Assembly (NCBI GenBank): GCA_029260755.1
Contig: JAJDCQ010000079.1
Span: 1 to 47,706, forward strand
Reading direction: 5' to 3'
Length of the DNA: 47,706 nt
Source: Planctomycetota bacterium
GTDB lineage: Bacteria; Planctomycetota; J058; JAJDCQ01
The first letter of the stretch is position 1, and every line of letters starts with the position of its first letter. A program made the position numbers and the translations under genes. The notes under the pieces were generated by a model. It had not been told where the DNA came from and did no database searches. It saw only the letters and a program-made list of their open reading frames with translations. Shown one piece after another: positions 1 through 7,915 of the stretch.

Positions 1-1023
1 GACGCCCTGCTCGAGTGCGAGTCGGGGCTTCATCCCGACGAGGTCCTCGCGCGGCTCGTCCGCCTCGCCCGCGTGGGCGAGCGGTGCGACGCGACGACCG
101 CCTTCTACCTCCTCGACGTCGAGCAGCGGAAGCTCCACGACGGATTCGGCTACCCGAGCACGGTCGCGTTCGCCGATGCGAAGCTGGACTGCGGCAAGGA
201 CAAGACCTATCGACTCATTCGGGCGGCCCGGGCCTGCGAGCGCCACGAGGCGCTCCGCCTCGCGTACGAGCGCGGGGAGATCGCCTACAGCAAGATCGAT
301 GTGGTCGCCCCGTTCCTGGGCGGGCCCGACGCGGCGCTCTGGCTGGAACGAGCGACGACGATGAGTGGGCCGGTGCTGCGGCAGCTCGCCGAGCAGGAGA
401 GGCGGTTCGGGCGTCCGACGGGACCGAACCAACGGCTGAAGGCGGAGCTCGACGCCGAGCAGTGGAAGCTCTACCAGCTCGCCGCCGAGAAGGTCCGCAA
501 GGTCGGGGGCGGCGAGGTTCCGGTCGCCGAAATCATCGAGGTGCTGGCGGTCAACTTCCTCCAGACGCCGTTCGACGAGTCCGAGCTTTCGCCGGACGAA
601 TCCGAGCTCCCGCCCGACGAGGAGGAATCCGCGAGCGAGTTGCACACAGCAACTGACGAGGGTGAGCCGGAAGCGGAGACGGGGGCGGAGGCCGAGGAGG
701 CGGACGAGATCGAGCGCGGTCGAAGCTTCCGTCGGCAGAAGCTCGAGGAGGCCGACTTCCAGTGTGAGATGGAGTGTGACCGCCGGACCGATCTGCAGGT
801 CGACCACATGGAGCCGCGAAGCCGGAACCCGGCGCGCAAGTGGGATCCCGAGAACTGCTGCGTGGCATGCGTTGCCTGTCACCGACTCAAGACCGCGGGC
901 TTCATCCGCGTCCACGGCCGGAACGAGGACGGCTCCCTCGAGATCGAGCGCCCCATTCGCTGGTGCGTCTTCGCGGGACCGGACTGGCCCACCGAGCCCG
1001 GGCGGCGCCCAGCGGGAGGGTGA
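1..1023 (+). CDS. HNH endonuclease domain protein, 5'-truncated by the window edge
   Basis: The frame is open from base 1, so the true start lies upstream; the GTG at 73 is only an internal candidate. The N-terminal two thirds is a helical, charged region of a type often seen in front of HNH domains. A very acidic linker with repeated D-E-S-E-L units follows (about bases 575-715). The C-terminus is a recognisable HNH nuclease core: a first Cys pair (CEMEC), the VDHMEPRSR segment with the catalytic Asp-His, then N-x-x-x-x-C-x-x-C-H ending in HRLK. HNH domains cut or nick DNA using a divalent metal, with the Cys pairs binding structural zinc. Its position on the recombinase side of the tRNA gene suggests cargo of an integrated element. 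A standalone nuclease, restriction component or element-encoded homing-type enzyme are all possible. The HNH call is firm; the biological role is not known. Confidence 0.8.
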   Translation, partial: DALLECESGLHPDEVLARLVRLARVGERCDATTAFYLLDVEQRKLHDGFGYPSTVAFADAKLDCGKDKTYRLIRAARACERHEALRLAYERGEIAYSKIDVVAPFLGGPDAALWLERATTMSGPVLRQLAEQERRFGRPTGPNQRLKAELDAEQWKLYQLAAEKVRKVGGGEVPVAEIIEVLAVNFLQTPFDESELSPDESELPPDEEESASELHTATDEGEPEAETGAEAEEADEIERGRSFRRQKLEEADFQCEMECDRRTDLQVDHMEPRSRNPARKWDPENCCVACVACHRLKTAGFIRVHGRNEDGSLEIERPIRWCVFAGPDWPTEPGRRPAGG

Positions 1024-1425
1024 GCCGGATCGGACGCCCGGGGACACGGGCCGCCGAGTCCCTCGACCGCCGCGCCCCCGGAGACTCGGCCGCCCTCGCC
1101 GCGGCGCGGACGGCGCTCGGGGGGTGAGGCGACCGAACGAACCGGGCGACCGGACGGCCTGCCGTCGAGGGGGGCTTGTCCTCTTGCACGCCCGGAGGCC
1201 GGACCGGGCTGCGGGCGCCGAGTCTCGGAGAAGCTTCGGCAGTCGAGGTCCTCCCCGCCCTTCTTGACATGCGACGTCCACCCGGAGGGGAGCGGCGAAC
1301 GTTGCTGGCGTTCGCATGGCACAGAGTTCCCAGGTCTCTTCGCCCGGCGCACGAGAGAGGGGCGGGCATCACCGGCGGAGCCGATGGCGCGCGTTGGTGT
1401 TTTGCACTTCCGGACGGGAACGAGG
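1024..1425. other. Gene-poor stretch after the HNH gene
   Basis: About 400 bases hold no reading frame I would defend on either strand. The overlapping open frames here are rich in Arg, Pro and Ala with no recognisable domain, as expected from G+C-rich non-coding DNA. No repeat, tRNA fragment or clear terminator was seen. Confidence 0.5.
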
Positions 1426-1755
1426 CTAACGACGATAGGGGCGACGATGCCGGTGGCCCGACCTGCAGACCGAGCAGAGCTGACTCGGCCTGTTGAAGAC
1501 GATGCGCTCGCATCTTCGGCATGGGCAGTCATGGAACACTGGAGCCTGCTCATGTACGAAACAGTCGCAGTGCAGACCGATCGCTCGCGAGAGCGGACAG
1601 AGCGTAGGGACTCCCATGACGGGCAAGGCGGCGAAGTAGAGGTAGGACGCCACGAGGAGCGCAAGCGCTCCGCTTCGGAGTCTCCTCTGCTGGTCGCGCC
1701 TGGAGCGGGCGGACTCCTTGCAGCAGTCGCATCGGCTCCGAGGCGCGGTGCGCAT
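1426..1755 (-). CDS. Small membrane protein with Cys-rich zinc-ribbon-like tail
   Basis: This 109-residue frame has a basic N-terminus, one hydrophobic segment (ALALLVASYLYFAALPVMGV, about residues 30-49) and a C-terminal half rich in Cys and His. The tail includes CDC, CPCRRC and CSVC motifs spaced like a zinc ribbon. Base composition here is less G+C-rich than the flanks, and the frame has a more protein-like residue mix than the competing frames. I do not recognise the family. A membrane-anchored metal-binding protein is possible. It may belong to the integrated element. An overlapping plus-strand frame (1264-1923) is the alternative reading but shows no domain. Confidence 0.4.
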   Translation of the reverse strand: MRTAPRSRCDCCKESARSRRDQQRRLRSGALALLVASYLYFAALPVMGVPTLCPLSRAIGLHCDCFVHEQAPVFHDCPCRRCERIVFNRPSQLCSVCRSGHRHRRPYRR

Positions 1756-1846
1756 GAGGATCGGCCTGGCGGCGGAAGAGGAGAGACGGCGGCGGCTGGT
1801 GAACGGGACTACGCTTGGCCCGGGAGTCAGGTTCAGTTCGCAGCCG

Positions 1847-2104
1847 TTACTCGCCGAAGAGCCGATCCCAGAGCGATGGCTTCTCGGGCGCAGGCTCCTC
1901 GAGCGGTTGGGGGCTCCCCGTGATGAGGCGCCGCCACGAGTCGCGCTCGGCGAGGACGCGAAGCTCGCGCCTGCGGAGCTCCCGGGAGATGGTCGGCGCG
2001 ACGAGCCCGGCGACCGGAACGAGGATCGCGATCCCGAGGACGACCAGGCCGATCCGGCCGCGGCGGGGGCGGGTACGCTTCATGCCGGCGAGGGTCGCCC
2101 GCAT
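1847..2104 (-). CDS. Small single-pass membrane protein
   Basis: This is an 85-residue protein. A second in-frame ATG (MKRTRPRRGRIG) begins at 2080 and is an equally good start. A strongly basic N-terminus is followed by one hydrophobic helix (GLVVLGIAILVPVAGLVAP), then a charged helical tail ending in KPSLWDRLFGE, so the tail is predicted outside the cytoplasm or along the membrane. The gene lies 3 bases downstream of another small membrane-protein gene on the same strand (2108-2458), so the two probably form an operon. No family is recognised. A pair of small membrane proteins next to a recombinase recalls phage or mobile-element accessory genes, but nothing in the sequence proves this. Confidence 0.6.
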   Translation of the reverse strand: MRATLAGMKRTRPRRGRIGLVVLGIAILVPVAGLVAPTISRELRRRELRVLAERDSWRRLITGSPQPLEEPAPEKPSLWDRLFGE

Positions 2105-2107
2105 GAG

Positions 2108-2458
2108 TCACTCGCCCGTCATGGTGTCGTCGCGGTTGAGCCGGCGCCAGAGGTCGAAGCCGAGCGGAGGGTCCGATGCAAGTCGGTTCTGCTCGTTTCC
2201 CCACTGGTTCGCCTTCTCCAGGAGCCTGATGGCCTCCTCGTCGAAGCCGCGTTCGTCAGGACGGGCGGCGCGATCGTGAACGACCGTCCACGTCGCCCGC
2301 TCGGCGGCCTTGGCGGCCGCGATCAGCGCGGCGTGCTCGGCGCACCGACCGGCCTGGATCATCGCGAGAATCGCGAGGACGCCCGCGAACAGCACGACGC
2401 CGGCGACGATCGAGGCGGCGAGAACCTTCGGGCGGCGGCGAGATTCGGCGGCGTCCAT
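2108..2458 (-). CDS. Small single-pass membrane protein, first of a two-gene unit
   Basis: This is a 116-residue protein starting at ATG 2458. A short basic N-terminus (MDAAESRRRPK) precedes a 22-residue hydrophobic helix (about residues 13-34). An Ala-rich helical region and a charged, non-repetitive C-terminus (NQWGNEQNRLASDPPLGFD) follow. The frame stays open far upstream through the antisense of the recombinase, but residue use changes to low-complexity Arg/Glu there, so the ATG at 2458 is preferred. Its stop lies 3 bases before the next small membrane gene, supporting co-transcription. Function is unknown. Confidence 0.6.
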   Translation of the reverse strand: MDAAESRRRPKVLAASIVAGVVLFAGVLAILAMIQAGRCAEHAALIAAAKAAERATWTVVHDRAARPDERGFDEEAIRLLEKANQWGNEQNRLASDPPLGFDLWRRLNRDDTMTGE

Positions 2459-2620
2459 GACGGGATGGTCGCCGGCGGCGAGAGCGGGCGCAACCTGCGG
2501 GGAGACCGAGGCGGCGAGGCGACGAGACTCGCCGGCAGCGGAGAGTGACCGGATCCGACACGGGGGCGGGGTAGCCTCCGGGCAGAGCGGCGCGGGCAGA
2601 GCGCCGAGACGACGAGGACG

Positions 2621-4165
2621 ATGATGGCGATCTACCAACCGGCCCCGACGATCCGCATCTGCTCGAGGTGCAAGAAGCCCTGGACGAAGGCACGGAAGGG
2701 CAAGCCGGCGCGCCCGGCGTGCGACCACAAGGACGCCCCGCCGACACGCGTGAAGCGCCGCTCCCGCGCGTGGTGGCACGAGTGGCGGGACGGCGTCGTC
2801 CGACACCGTGACCCGCTCCGGTTCCCGGACGGGTCGCCCGTCCACGACAAGAAGACGGCGCTCGAGATGGCGGCCGAGCGGGAGCGCGAGCGCGAGCGCG
2901 AGAAGGGTGGGTTCGGCGACCCGTTCAAGAAACACCGCGCCCGGCCGCTCGAGGGCGAGGGCGGGCACCTCGCCGACTTCGAGACGCACCTCCGCGCGCG
3001 CAAGGTGACCGACTTCCACCGGACCGAGACGATGCGACATCTCCAGGCGTTCCTCGCCTCGAGTGAGGCCGCCCGCCTCGCCGACCTCGAGCGGAGCGCG
3101 GCCGAGACGTGGCTCGTTCGGCTCTCCGTGGAAGCGACGGGCCGGCGCGGCGAGGTCGGTTGGCTCTCGGCCCGGTCGCTCAACCGACGGCGGGCCGCGC
3201 TCCTCCAGTTCGGCCGGTGGCTCGTCGAGGCGCGGCGCTACCCGTTCAACCCCTTCGCGGGGCTCCCGACGCGGAACGAGGACGCCGACCGGCGTCACGA
3301 GCGCCGCGCGCTCTCCCTCGAGGAGCTCGAGCGGCTCCTCGCCGCCGCGCGCCGTCGCCCCCTGGAGGTCGCTACGAAGCCCAGGACGGTCCGGGGCAAG
3401 GAGGTGACGCCGAACCCGTCGAAGAAGGAGCGCGCGCGCCTGGAGGCTCAGGGCGCGACGAGGGCGCTCGTCTACGCGCTCGCCGCGCGGACCGGCCTTC
3501 GCCGGAGCGAGCTCCTCACGCTGCGGTGGGCCGACGTCGACCTCGGGAAGCGCCCGAGCGTGACCGTGACGGCGAAGCGGGCGAAGAACCGGCGCACGGC
3601 GACGGTGCCGCTCGCGGCCGAGCTCGCCGCCGCGCTGAAGAAGCGACGGGCCGCCGACCGCAAGGCGGTGACCGTGTTCACCTCGAGCGGGTTCCCGACG
3701 CTGCGGACGCTGAAGGCCGACCTCGAGACTGCGGGCATCCCGGTGGTCGTCGACGGCCTGGCGGTCGACTTCCACGCGCTGCGAACGTGCTTCGCGAGCG
3801 CCCTCGCCGACCAGGGCGTTCACCCGAGGACGGCGCAGGAGCTTCTACGCCACGCCGACGTGACGACGACGATGAAGCACTACACCCGCGTGGTCGATCC
3901 GCAGAAGCGCGAAGCGGTCGAATCGGTCGCGCTTGGGGCAGGGCTTGGGGCGGGCGACCGGGAAGCCGCTGCGCTTGGGGCGAGGCTTGGGGCGAGCACC
4001 GCGAACCTCGACGGGGAAACCGAGACTTACGACGGATGCGAAAACGGCGCGTCCGGAGAGGACGCGCCGTCGCAAGTCGATGCAAAGTCTGACGTTTCCG
4101 TCGAAGCGGGCGAAGGGATTCGGACCCTCGACCCTTGGCTTGGGAAGCCAATGCTCTACCACTGA
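2621..4165 (+). CDS. Tyrosine recombinase (integrase) whose C-terminus runs antisense into a tRNA gene
   Basis: This is a 514-residue site-specific recombinase. The N-terminus has a C-x-x-C cluster (residues 14-17) and a charged helical arm region. A SAM-like core-binding domain spans about residues 115-215 and the catalytic domain about 230-425. Visible catalytic residues are Arg294 in TGLRRSEL, Lys322 or a neighbouring Lys, His385-x-x-Arg388 (HALRT), His411 (LRHADV) and the nucleophile Tyr421 (MKHYTRV). The enzyme would cut and join attachment sites through a 3'-phosphotyrosine bond. The roughly 93 residues after Tyr421 are unusual: Gly/Ala-rich repeats, then a tail whose last 20 residues (EAGEGIRTLDPWLGKPMLYH) are the antisense translation of the tRNA-Gly gene. 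Integration next to or in that tRNA is therefore likely, with the element to the left. ATG 2624 is an alternative start. Confidence 0.93.
   Translation: MMAIYQPAPTIRICSRCKKPWTKARKGKPARPACDHKDAPPTRVKRRSRAWWHEWRDGVVRHRDPLRFPDGSPVHDKKTALEMAAEREREREREKGGFGDPFKKHRARPLEGEGGHLADFETHLRARKVTDFHRTETMRHLQAFLASSEAARLADLERSAAETWLVRLSVEATGRRGEVGWLSARSLNRRRAALLQFGRWLVEARRYPFNPFAGLPTRNEDADRRHERRALSLEELERLLAAARRRPLEVATKPRTVRGKEVTPNPSKKERARLEAQGATRALVYALAARTGLRRSELLTLRWADVDLGKRPSVTVTAKRAKNRRTATVPLAAELAAALKKRRAADRKAVTVFTSSGFPTLRTLKADLETAGIPVVVDGLAVDFHALRTCFASALADQGVHPRTAQELLRHADVTTTMKHYTRVVDPQKREAVESVALGAGLGAGDREAAALGARLGASTANLDGETETYDGCENGASGEDAPSQVDAKSDVSVEAGEGIRTLDPWLGKPMLYH
3931..3993 (+). repeat. Four direct copies of a 9-base repeat (GCTTGGGGC) in the recombinase tail
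   Basis: GCTTGGGGC occurs at 3931, 3943, 3973 and 3985. This makes two pairs with a 12-base period, the pairs being 42 bases apart. In protein they encode LGAGLGAG and LGARLGAS. Short direct repeats near an attachment site are typical arm-type binding sites for tyrosine recombinases. That role is inferred here; simple tandem duplication within coding DNA is the alternative. Confidence 0.6.
4041..4070 (-). terminator. Rho-independent terminator of the tRNA-Gly gene
   Basis: A perfect 11-bp inverted repeat (4044-4054 with 4060-4070, 5-base loop) is almost all G+C. On the minus strand it is followed by TTTTCGC. It lies 34 bases past the 3' end of the tRNA and fits a terminator for that gene. 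It sits inside the recombinase coding frame on the other strand. Confidence 0.75.
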
Positions 4166-4176
4166 GCTACGCCCGC
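4105..4176 (-). tRNA. tRNA-Gly (anticodon CCC)
   Basis: A complete 72-base cloverleaf can be folded. The acceptor stem is GCGGGCG/CGCCCGC with discriminator T, as usual for tRNA-Gly. The D-arm is GCTC/GAGC with the GG pair. The anticodon stem TTGGC/GCCAA holds loop TTCCCAA, anticodon CCC. A 5-base variable region and T-arm GAGGG/CCCTT follow. CCA is not encoded. The T-loop reads TCCGAAT, so position 55 is C instead of the almost universal T (pseudouridine in RNA). A clear promoter lies upstream and a terminator downstream, so the gene looks expressed. It is the likely attachment site of the recombinase element. Confidence 0.93.
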
Positions 4177-4187
4177 ATGTGGGGACG

Positions 4188-4216
4188 ATTCTAGTCCGGG
4201 GCCTGGGGCCCGTCAA
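4188..4216 (-). promoter_or_regulatory. Sigma-70-type promoter of the tRNA-Gly gene
   Basis: Read on the minus strand, TTGACG (4216-4211) and TAGAAT (4193-4188) are separated by 17 bases. The -10 box ends 11 bases before the tRNA 5' end. Both boxes differ from consensus by one base, and the spacing is optimal. Confidence 0.8.
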
Positions 4217-4315
4217 CGGGAACCGTTCGTTTCCGGGGACGTCGGGGGAGGCGGGGGGCTGTCGTGGGGATTCGGCCTGGCTGGACCTGGGGACGGAGCT
4301 GGGTAAGGTCTCGGC

Positions 4316-6769
4316 ATGGTCCGCCGCTTCTTCATCTGGTTGCTGGCTCACCGGTTGGTGGGGGTGGTCTGCGTCCTCGGGCTGACGGGGCTTCTCGGGA
4401 CGTTCGCGGCCCGGGTTCGGCCGGATTACTCGGTCGAGCAGTTCTTTCCCGTTTGGGACGCGCACCGGCAGGTCTTCGATCGGTTCAAGCGGGCGTTCCC
4501 TCATGAGGACAGCCAGGCGCTCGTCGTCCTCGAGGCCGGGGATATCTACACGCGGGCCGGTCTCGAGCGGATCGGACGGCTCGAGGCGGACCTGAAGGCG
4601 ATCGAGGTCCCGGGCGACGATGGGGCGATGGTCGCCGCGGTCCGCGACATCGATGGCCCTCTGTCGACGCTCGACATCCTCGCTCGTGATGGCGACGTCG
4701 TCATCGAGAAGATCTTCCGTCGGCCGGACCTCGCTCCCGATGAGCTGGTCCGCCAGCGGGAGATCGCGACGACCGATCGGCTCTTCGCCTGGAACCTCGC
4801 GAAGCCCGACGGCTCCGCCGTCACGATCCGGCTGATCTTGATCCCGTCGACGGTCGACGATGATCTGGGCCGGAAGGCGTTTCTCGCGGCCGCCCGGGCG
4901 GTGCTCGCGAAGCACGACCACCCGGGGCAGCGCCTCGTCCTCTCGGGTTTGCCGGCCATCCGGGCTCGCTTCACCGAGCTGATCGAGACCGACGTCAACA
5001 CGCTCCTCCCGCTCGCGATCCTCGTCGTCCTCGTGCTGCTGTTTGCGACCTACCGGAGCTTCGGCTGCGTCCTCGCCGGCCTCGTCACCATGATCGCCTC
5101 GGTCGTCTGGACCTACGGGGCGATGGGCCTGCTCGGCTATCCGATCACGCTGCTCTCGGCGATGCTCCCCGTGATCGTGGTCATCATCTCGATGTCGGAC
5201 ACGGTCCACATCGTGAACGACTTCCTCGCCCGGCGCCGCCGCGGGGAGCCTCGCGAGGTCGCCCTCGCCGAGGCGATGACCGAGTCGGCCGGCCCTTGCC
5301 TCGCGACCGAGGTCGTCCTCGCCTGCGGCTTCCTCTCGCTGATCGCGGTGAACATCGTCGCGATCGTGCAGCTCGGCGTCTCGTCGGCCGCCGCGATGCT
5401 GCTGACGTGGCTCGCGAACGTGACCGTCCTTCCGCTCTGCCTCTCGCTCGTCCGCACCGATGGCCGCGCCCGCGGCACGCCCGAGGCCGATTTCACCGGC
5501 GCGACCGCGCCCGCGCCGGTGCGCGCGTTCGGGCGCGTCGTCTCCGTCATCGAGACGGCGGTGACCCGGCGTCGGGCTCTCGTCCTCGGCGTCGCCGGTC
5601 TGATCGTCGTCCTCTCGGCCGCATCCGCGAGTCAGATCGAGCGGATCTCCTTCGTCTTCGACGACCTCCGACCCGGCTCGCCGCTCTCCGATGAGCTCCG
5701 GTTCGCCGAGGAGACCCACGGCGGCCTCGTCCCGGTCGCGATCTACGTCGAGGCGCTCGACGAGGACGTCGAGAACGCGATCCTCGAGCCCGAGGTCGTG
5801 CGTCTCCTCGAGCGGGCGGCCGATCTCCTCCGCGGCTTCGATGAGGTCCGGGCGGCGAACTCGGTCGCCGACCATCTGCGCAAGTCGCACCGGGCGTTCG
5901 CCGACGGGGACGACGACGACGGCCTCCCGCAGACCCGGGCCGGCGCCGCGCAGGAGGTGCTCCTCGTCGATGACGGCGACATCCTCCGCGACCACCTCGC
6001 CTACGACCGTCGCTCCGCCGCGGCGCTCGGCTGGGCGGTCGACGTCGGCAGCAAGCGCGTCGCGACGATGTTCGAGGCCATCGATCAGTGGGTCGCGACG
6101 GAGCAGGCGCGCCTCGATGCGCTCCCCGACGGCCCTCGGGTGCGGATCAGCGCGACCGGTCAGCTCCGGATCTTCAATGACGTCAACGACGCGCTCATCG
6201 GCGGCCTCGCCAGGAGCTTCCTCGGGGCCGTCGGCGTCACCCTGCTCGTCTTCTGTCTCGTCCTCCGGAGCGTCCGGCTCGGGGTGATCGGGATGATCCC
6301 GAACGTCTCGCCGATGGTGCTGGTCTTCGCGTTCATGGCGACCACCGGGATCGCGTTGCGCGTCTCGATCGTCGTCATCTTCTCGATCATCCTGGTGATC
6401 GCCGACGACGACACGATGCAGTACCTCGCCCGCCTCCGGAGTCACTGGGCGCGCGAGCGCCGGCGCGCCCGCGCCGAGGGACGGCGTGACGTCGATCTCC
6501 ATCACGAGGCGGCGATGGCCTGCCTCCGCGAGACCGGGCTGCCCATGTTCGTGACGTCGACGGCCGTCGCCCTCGGCTTCGGCCTCCTCCTGCTCTCGCA
6601 GTTCCAGGGGATCGCCGACATCGGCCTCATCATCGGCTTCACGCTCTTCGCCGCCGTCTTCGCCGACCTCTTCATCTCGCCGATCCTGATCTCGTTCTGG
6701 AAGCCGCGGCTCGGACCGGGGCTCGACGAGCCCGACGAGCCCGATGAGCCCGATGAGGTCGCCTCGTGA
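4316..6769 (+). CDS. RND/MMPL-type exporter, predicted lipid or hydrophobic-product efflux pump
   Basis: This 817-residue inner-membrane protein has the duplicated RND layout. TM1 at residues 5-25 is followed by a large periplasmic loop, five further TM helices (about 228-360), a second TM1-like helix (about 420-440), a second periplasmic loop and a final helix bundle (about 640-800). The cytoplasmic side of each half carries the family Asp-rich motif: SDTVHIVNDF in the first and DDDTMQYLAR in the second. These correspond to the proton-relay DDT-type motif of MMPL and sterol-sensing-domain-like RND proteins. The C-terminus ends in an acidic DEP repeat. RND proteins of this class commonly accompany acyl-AMP ligase clusters and export the lipid product. 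Its stop overlaps the next gene (GTGA at 6766), so the two are translationally coupled. The substrate is inferred from context. Confidence 0.88.
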   Translation: MVRRFFIWLLAHRLVGVVCVLGLTGLLGTFAARVRPDYSVEQFFPVWDAHRQVFDRFKRAFPHEDSQALVVLEAGDIYTRAGLERIGRLEADLKAIEVPGDDGAMVAAVRDIDGPLSTLDILARDGDVVIEKIFRRPDLAPDELVRQREIATTDRLFAWNLAKPDGSAVTIRLILIPSTVDDDLGRKAFLAAARAVLAKHDHPGQRLVLSGLPAIRARFTELIETDVNTLLPLAILVVLVLLFATYRSFGCVLAGLVTMIASVVWTYGAMGLLGYPITLLSAMLPVIVVIISMSDTVHIVNDFLARRRRGEPREVALAEAMTESAGPCLATEVVLACGFLSLIAVNIVAIVQLGVSSAAAMLLTWLANVTVLPLCLSLVRTDGRARGTPEADFTGATAPAPVRAFGRVVSVIETAVTRRRALVLGVAGLIVVLSAASASQIERISFVFDDLRPGSPLSDELRFAEETHGGLVPVAIYVEALDEDVENAILEPEVVRLLERAADLLRGFDEVRAANSVADHLRKSHRAFADGDDDDGLPQTRAGAAQEVLLVDDGDILRDHLAYDRRSAAALGWAVDVGSKRVATMFEAIDQWVATEQARLDALPDGPRVRISATGQLRIFNDVNDALIGGLARSFLGAVGVTLLVFCLVLRSVRLGVIGMIPNVSPMVLVFAFMATTGIALRVSIVVIFSIILVIADDDTMQYLARLRSHWARERRRARAEGRRDVDLHHEAAMACLRETGLPMFVTSTAVALGFGLLLLSQFQGIADIGLIIGFTLFAAVFADLFISPILISFWKPRLGPGLDEPDEPDEPDEVAS

Positions 6770-7902
6770 CCGAGGCCGCCCCGCTCCGGAGCGAGGTGAT
6801 CGCCGCCGACTTCTTCGAGGCGGTCGGCTACGCGACCGTCTGGGAGGACGAGCGCGTCATCGACGAGGGCCTGGCGCCGCGTCCGGGCGAGGCGGCGCTG
6901 TCGATCACCTCGGGTGGCGACTTCAGCCTCCAGCTCCTCCTGAACGACCCGGCGAGCGTCCTCTCGCTCGACTTCAACCCGCGCCAGAGTCATCTGCTCG
7001 AGCTCAAGCGGGCCGCGGCCGCCCGGCTCGATCACGACGAGCTGTGGCGGGCGCTCGGCCTCGCGCCGGCCGTGCCGGCCGCCCGCCTCGACCTCTACCG
7101 GCGAATCCGGGGGGAGCTGTCGCCGGACGCCGCCACCTACTGGGACGCGCACCGACCCGAGCTGCGGTCCGGCGTCCTGCCGGCGGGGAAGCAGGACCGC
7201 TACCTCCATCTCGTGGGGCGGCTCCTCACCCGGCTTCAGGGCCGGCGCCGCGTCGACCGCTGGCTCACCCTCCGCGATCCGGGCGAGCAGCGCCGCTTCT
7301 TCGAGCGCGGGTGGAACGGGCCGGCCTGGCGGGTGCTCGGCGACATCCTGTTCAGCCGGCGCGTCCTCGATCACTTCTTTCACCGCGACCACTTCCGCTA
7401 CGCCAAGGAGGACCAGCACCCCGGGCAGGTGATCCGGCGGCAGCTCGAGCACGTCCTCCGCGACCTGCCGGCCGCCGAGAACTTCTACATGCACTGGGTC
7501 TTCCGCGGCGGCTACGCCGATCGCGAGCGGTGCCCGGCGTGGCTGCGGGCGAGCTCGTTCGAGCGGCTCCGAGGCAACCTCGACCGCCTGACGATCGAGT
7601 CCGGCGAGCTCGAGGAGCGCCTGTTCGCCATGCCAGCGGAGTCGATCGACGTGTTCAACTTCTCGAACATCTTCGACTGGATGAGCGCCGAGGCGTTCGC
7701 CCAGCTCATGGGCGAGGTCGTCCGGGTGGCGCGGCCCGGGGCGCGACTCTGCTACTGGACCAACGTCGTGAACACCCGCCGGGTGCTCGCCGAGACGGGG
7801 ATCGCGCCGCTGCAGGAGGACGTCGAGCTCGGTCGGTGGCTCCACGATCGGGCGCGGACGCCGGGCTACTCGCACTGCACGATCGGCCGCGTCCGGAAGT
7901 GA
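6766..7902 (+). CDS. DUF3419/BtaA-like S-adenosylmethionine:diacylglycerol 3-amino-3-carboxypropyl transferase
   Basis: This 378-residue protein is full length for the family and starts at a GTG overlapping the exporter stop. The N-terminus has the family pattern AVGYATVWED. A SAM-binding Rossmann region (SITSGGDFSLQLLL) and the hallmark D-F-N-P-R-Q (residues 69-74) follow. The C-terminal third carries FNFSNIFDWMS and GARLCYWTNV. BtaA transfers the aminocarboxypropyl group of SAM to the free hydroxyl of diacylglycerol, giving diacylglyceryl-homoserine, the precursor of betaine lipids. The methyltransferase partner BtaB is not visible nearby. The product may therefore stay unmethylated, or the acceptor here may be different, for example an intermediate of the neighbouring acyl-ACP pathway. 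Family assignment is strong; the acceptor is inferred. Confidence 0.87.
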   Translation: MTEAAPLRSEVIAADFFEAVGYATVWEDERVIDEGLAPRPGEAALSITSGGDFSLQLLLNDPASVLSLDFNPRQSHLLELKRAAAARLDHDELWRALGLAPAVPAARLDLYRRIRGELSPDAATYWDAHRPELRSGVLPAGKQDRYLHLVGRLLTRLQGRRRVDRWLTLRDPGEQRRFFERGWNGPAWRVLGDILFSRRVLDHFFHRDHFRYAKEDQHPGQVIRRQLEHVLRDLPAAENFYMHWVFRGGYADRERCPAWLRASSFERLRGNLDRLTIESGELEERLFAMPAESIDVFNFSNIFDWMSAEAFAQLMGEVVRVARPGARLCYWTNVVNTRRVLAETGIAPLQEDVELGRWLHDRARTPGYSHCTIGRVRK

Positions 7903-7915
7903 CTCGCGTCGCCGC

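Noticed and set aside
1..2620. A second copy of the tRNA-Gly 3' end marking the other attachment site
   Set aside because: I scanned by eye for the 3' half of the tRNA on both strands and saw none; the other end probably lies left of the window.
3845..6505. An 886-codon open frame on the minus strand opposite the exporter gene
   Set aside because: It is low-complexity, rich in Arg, Asp and Pro with no domain, and mirrors the third-position G/C bias of the RND gene. The RND protein on the plus strand is well matched.
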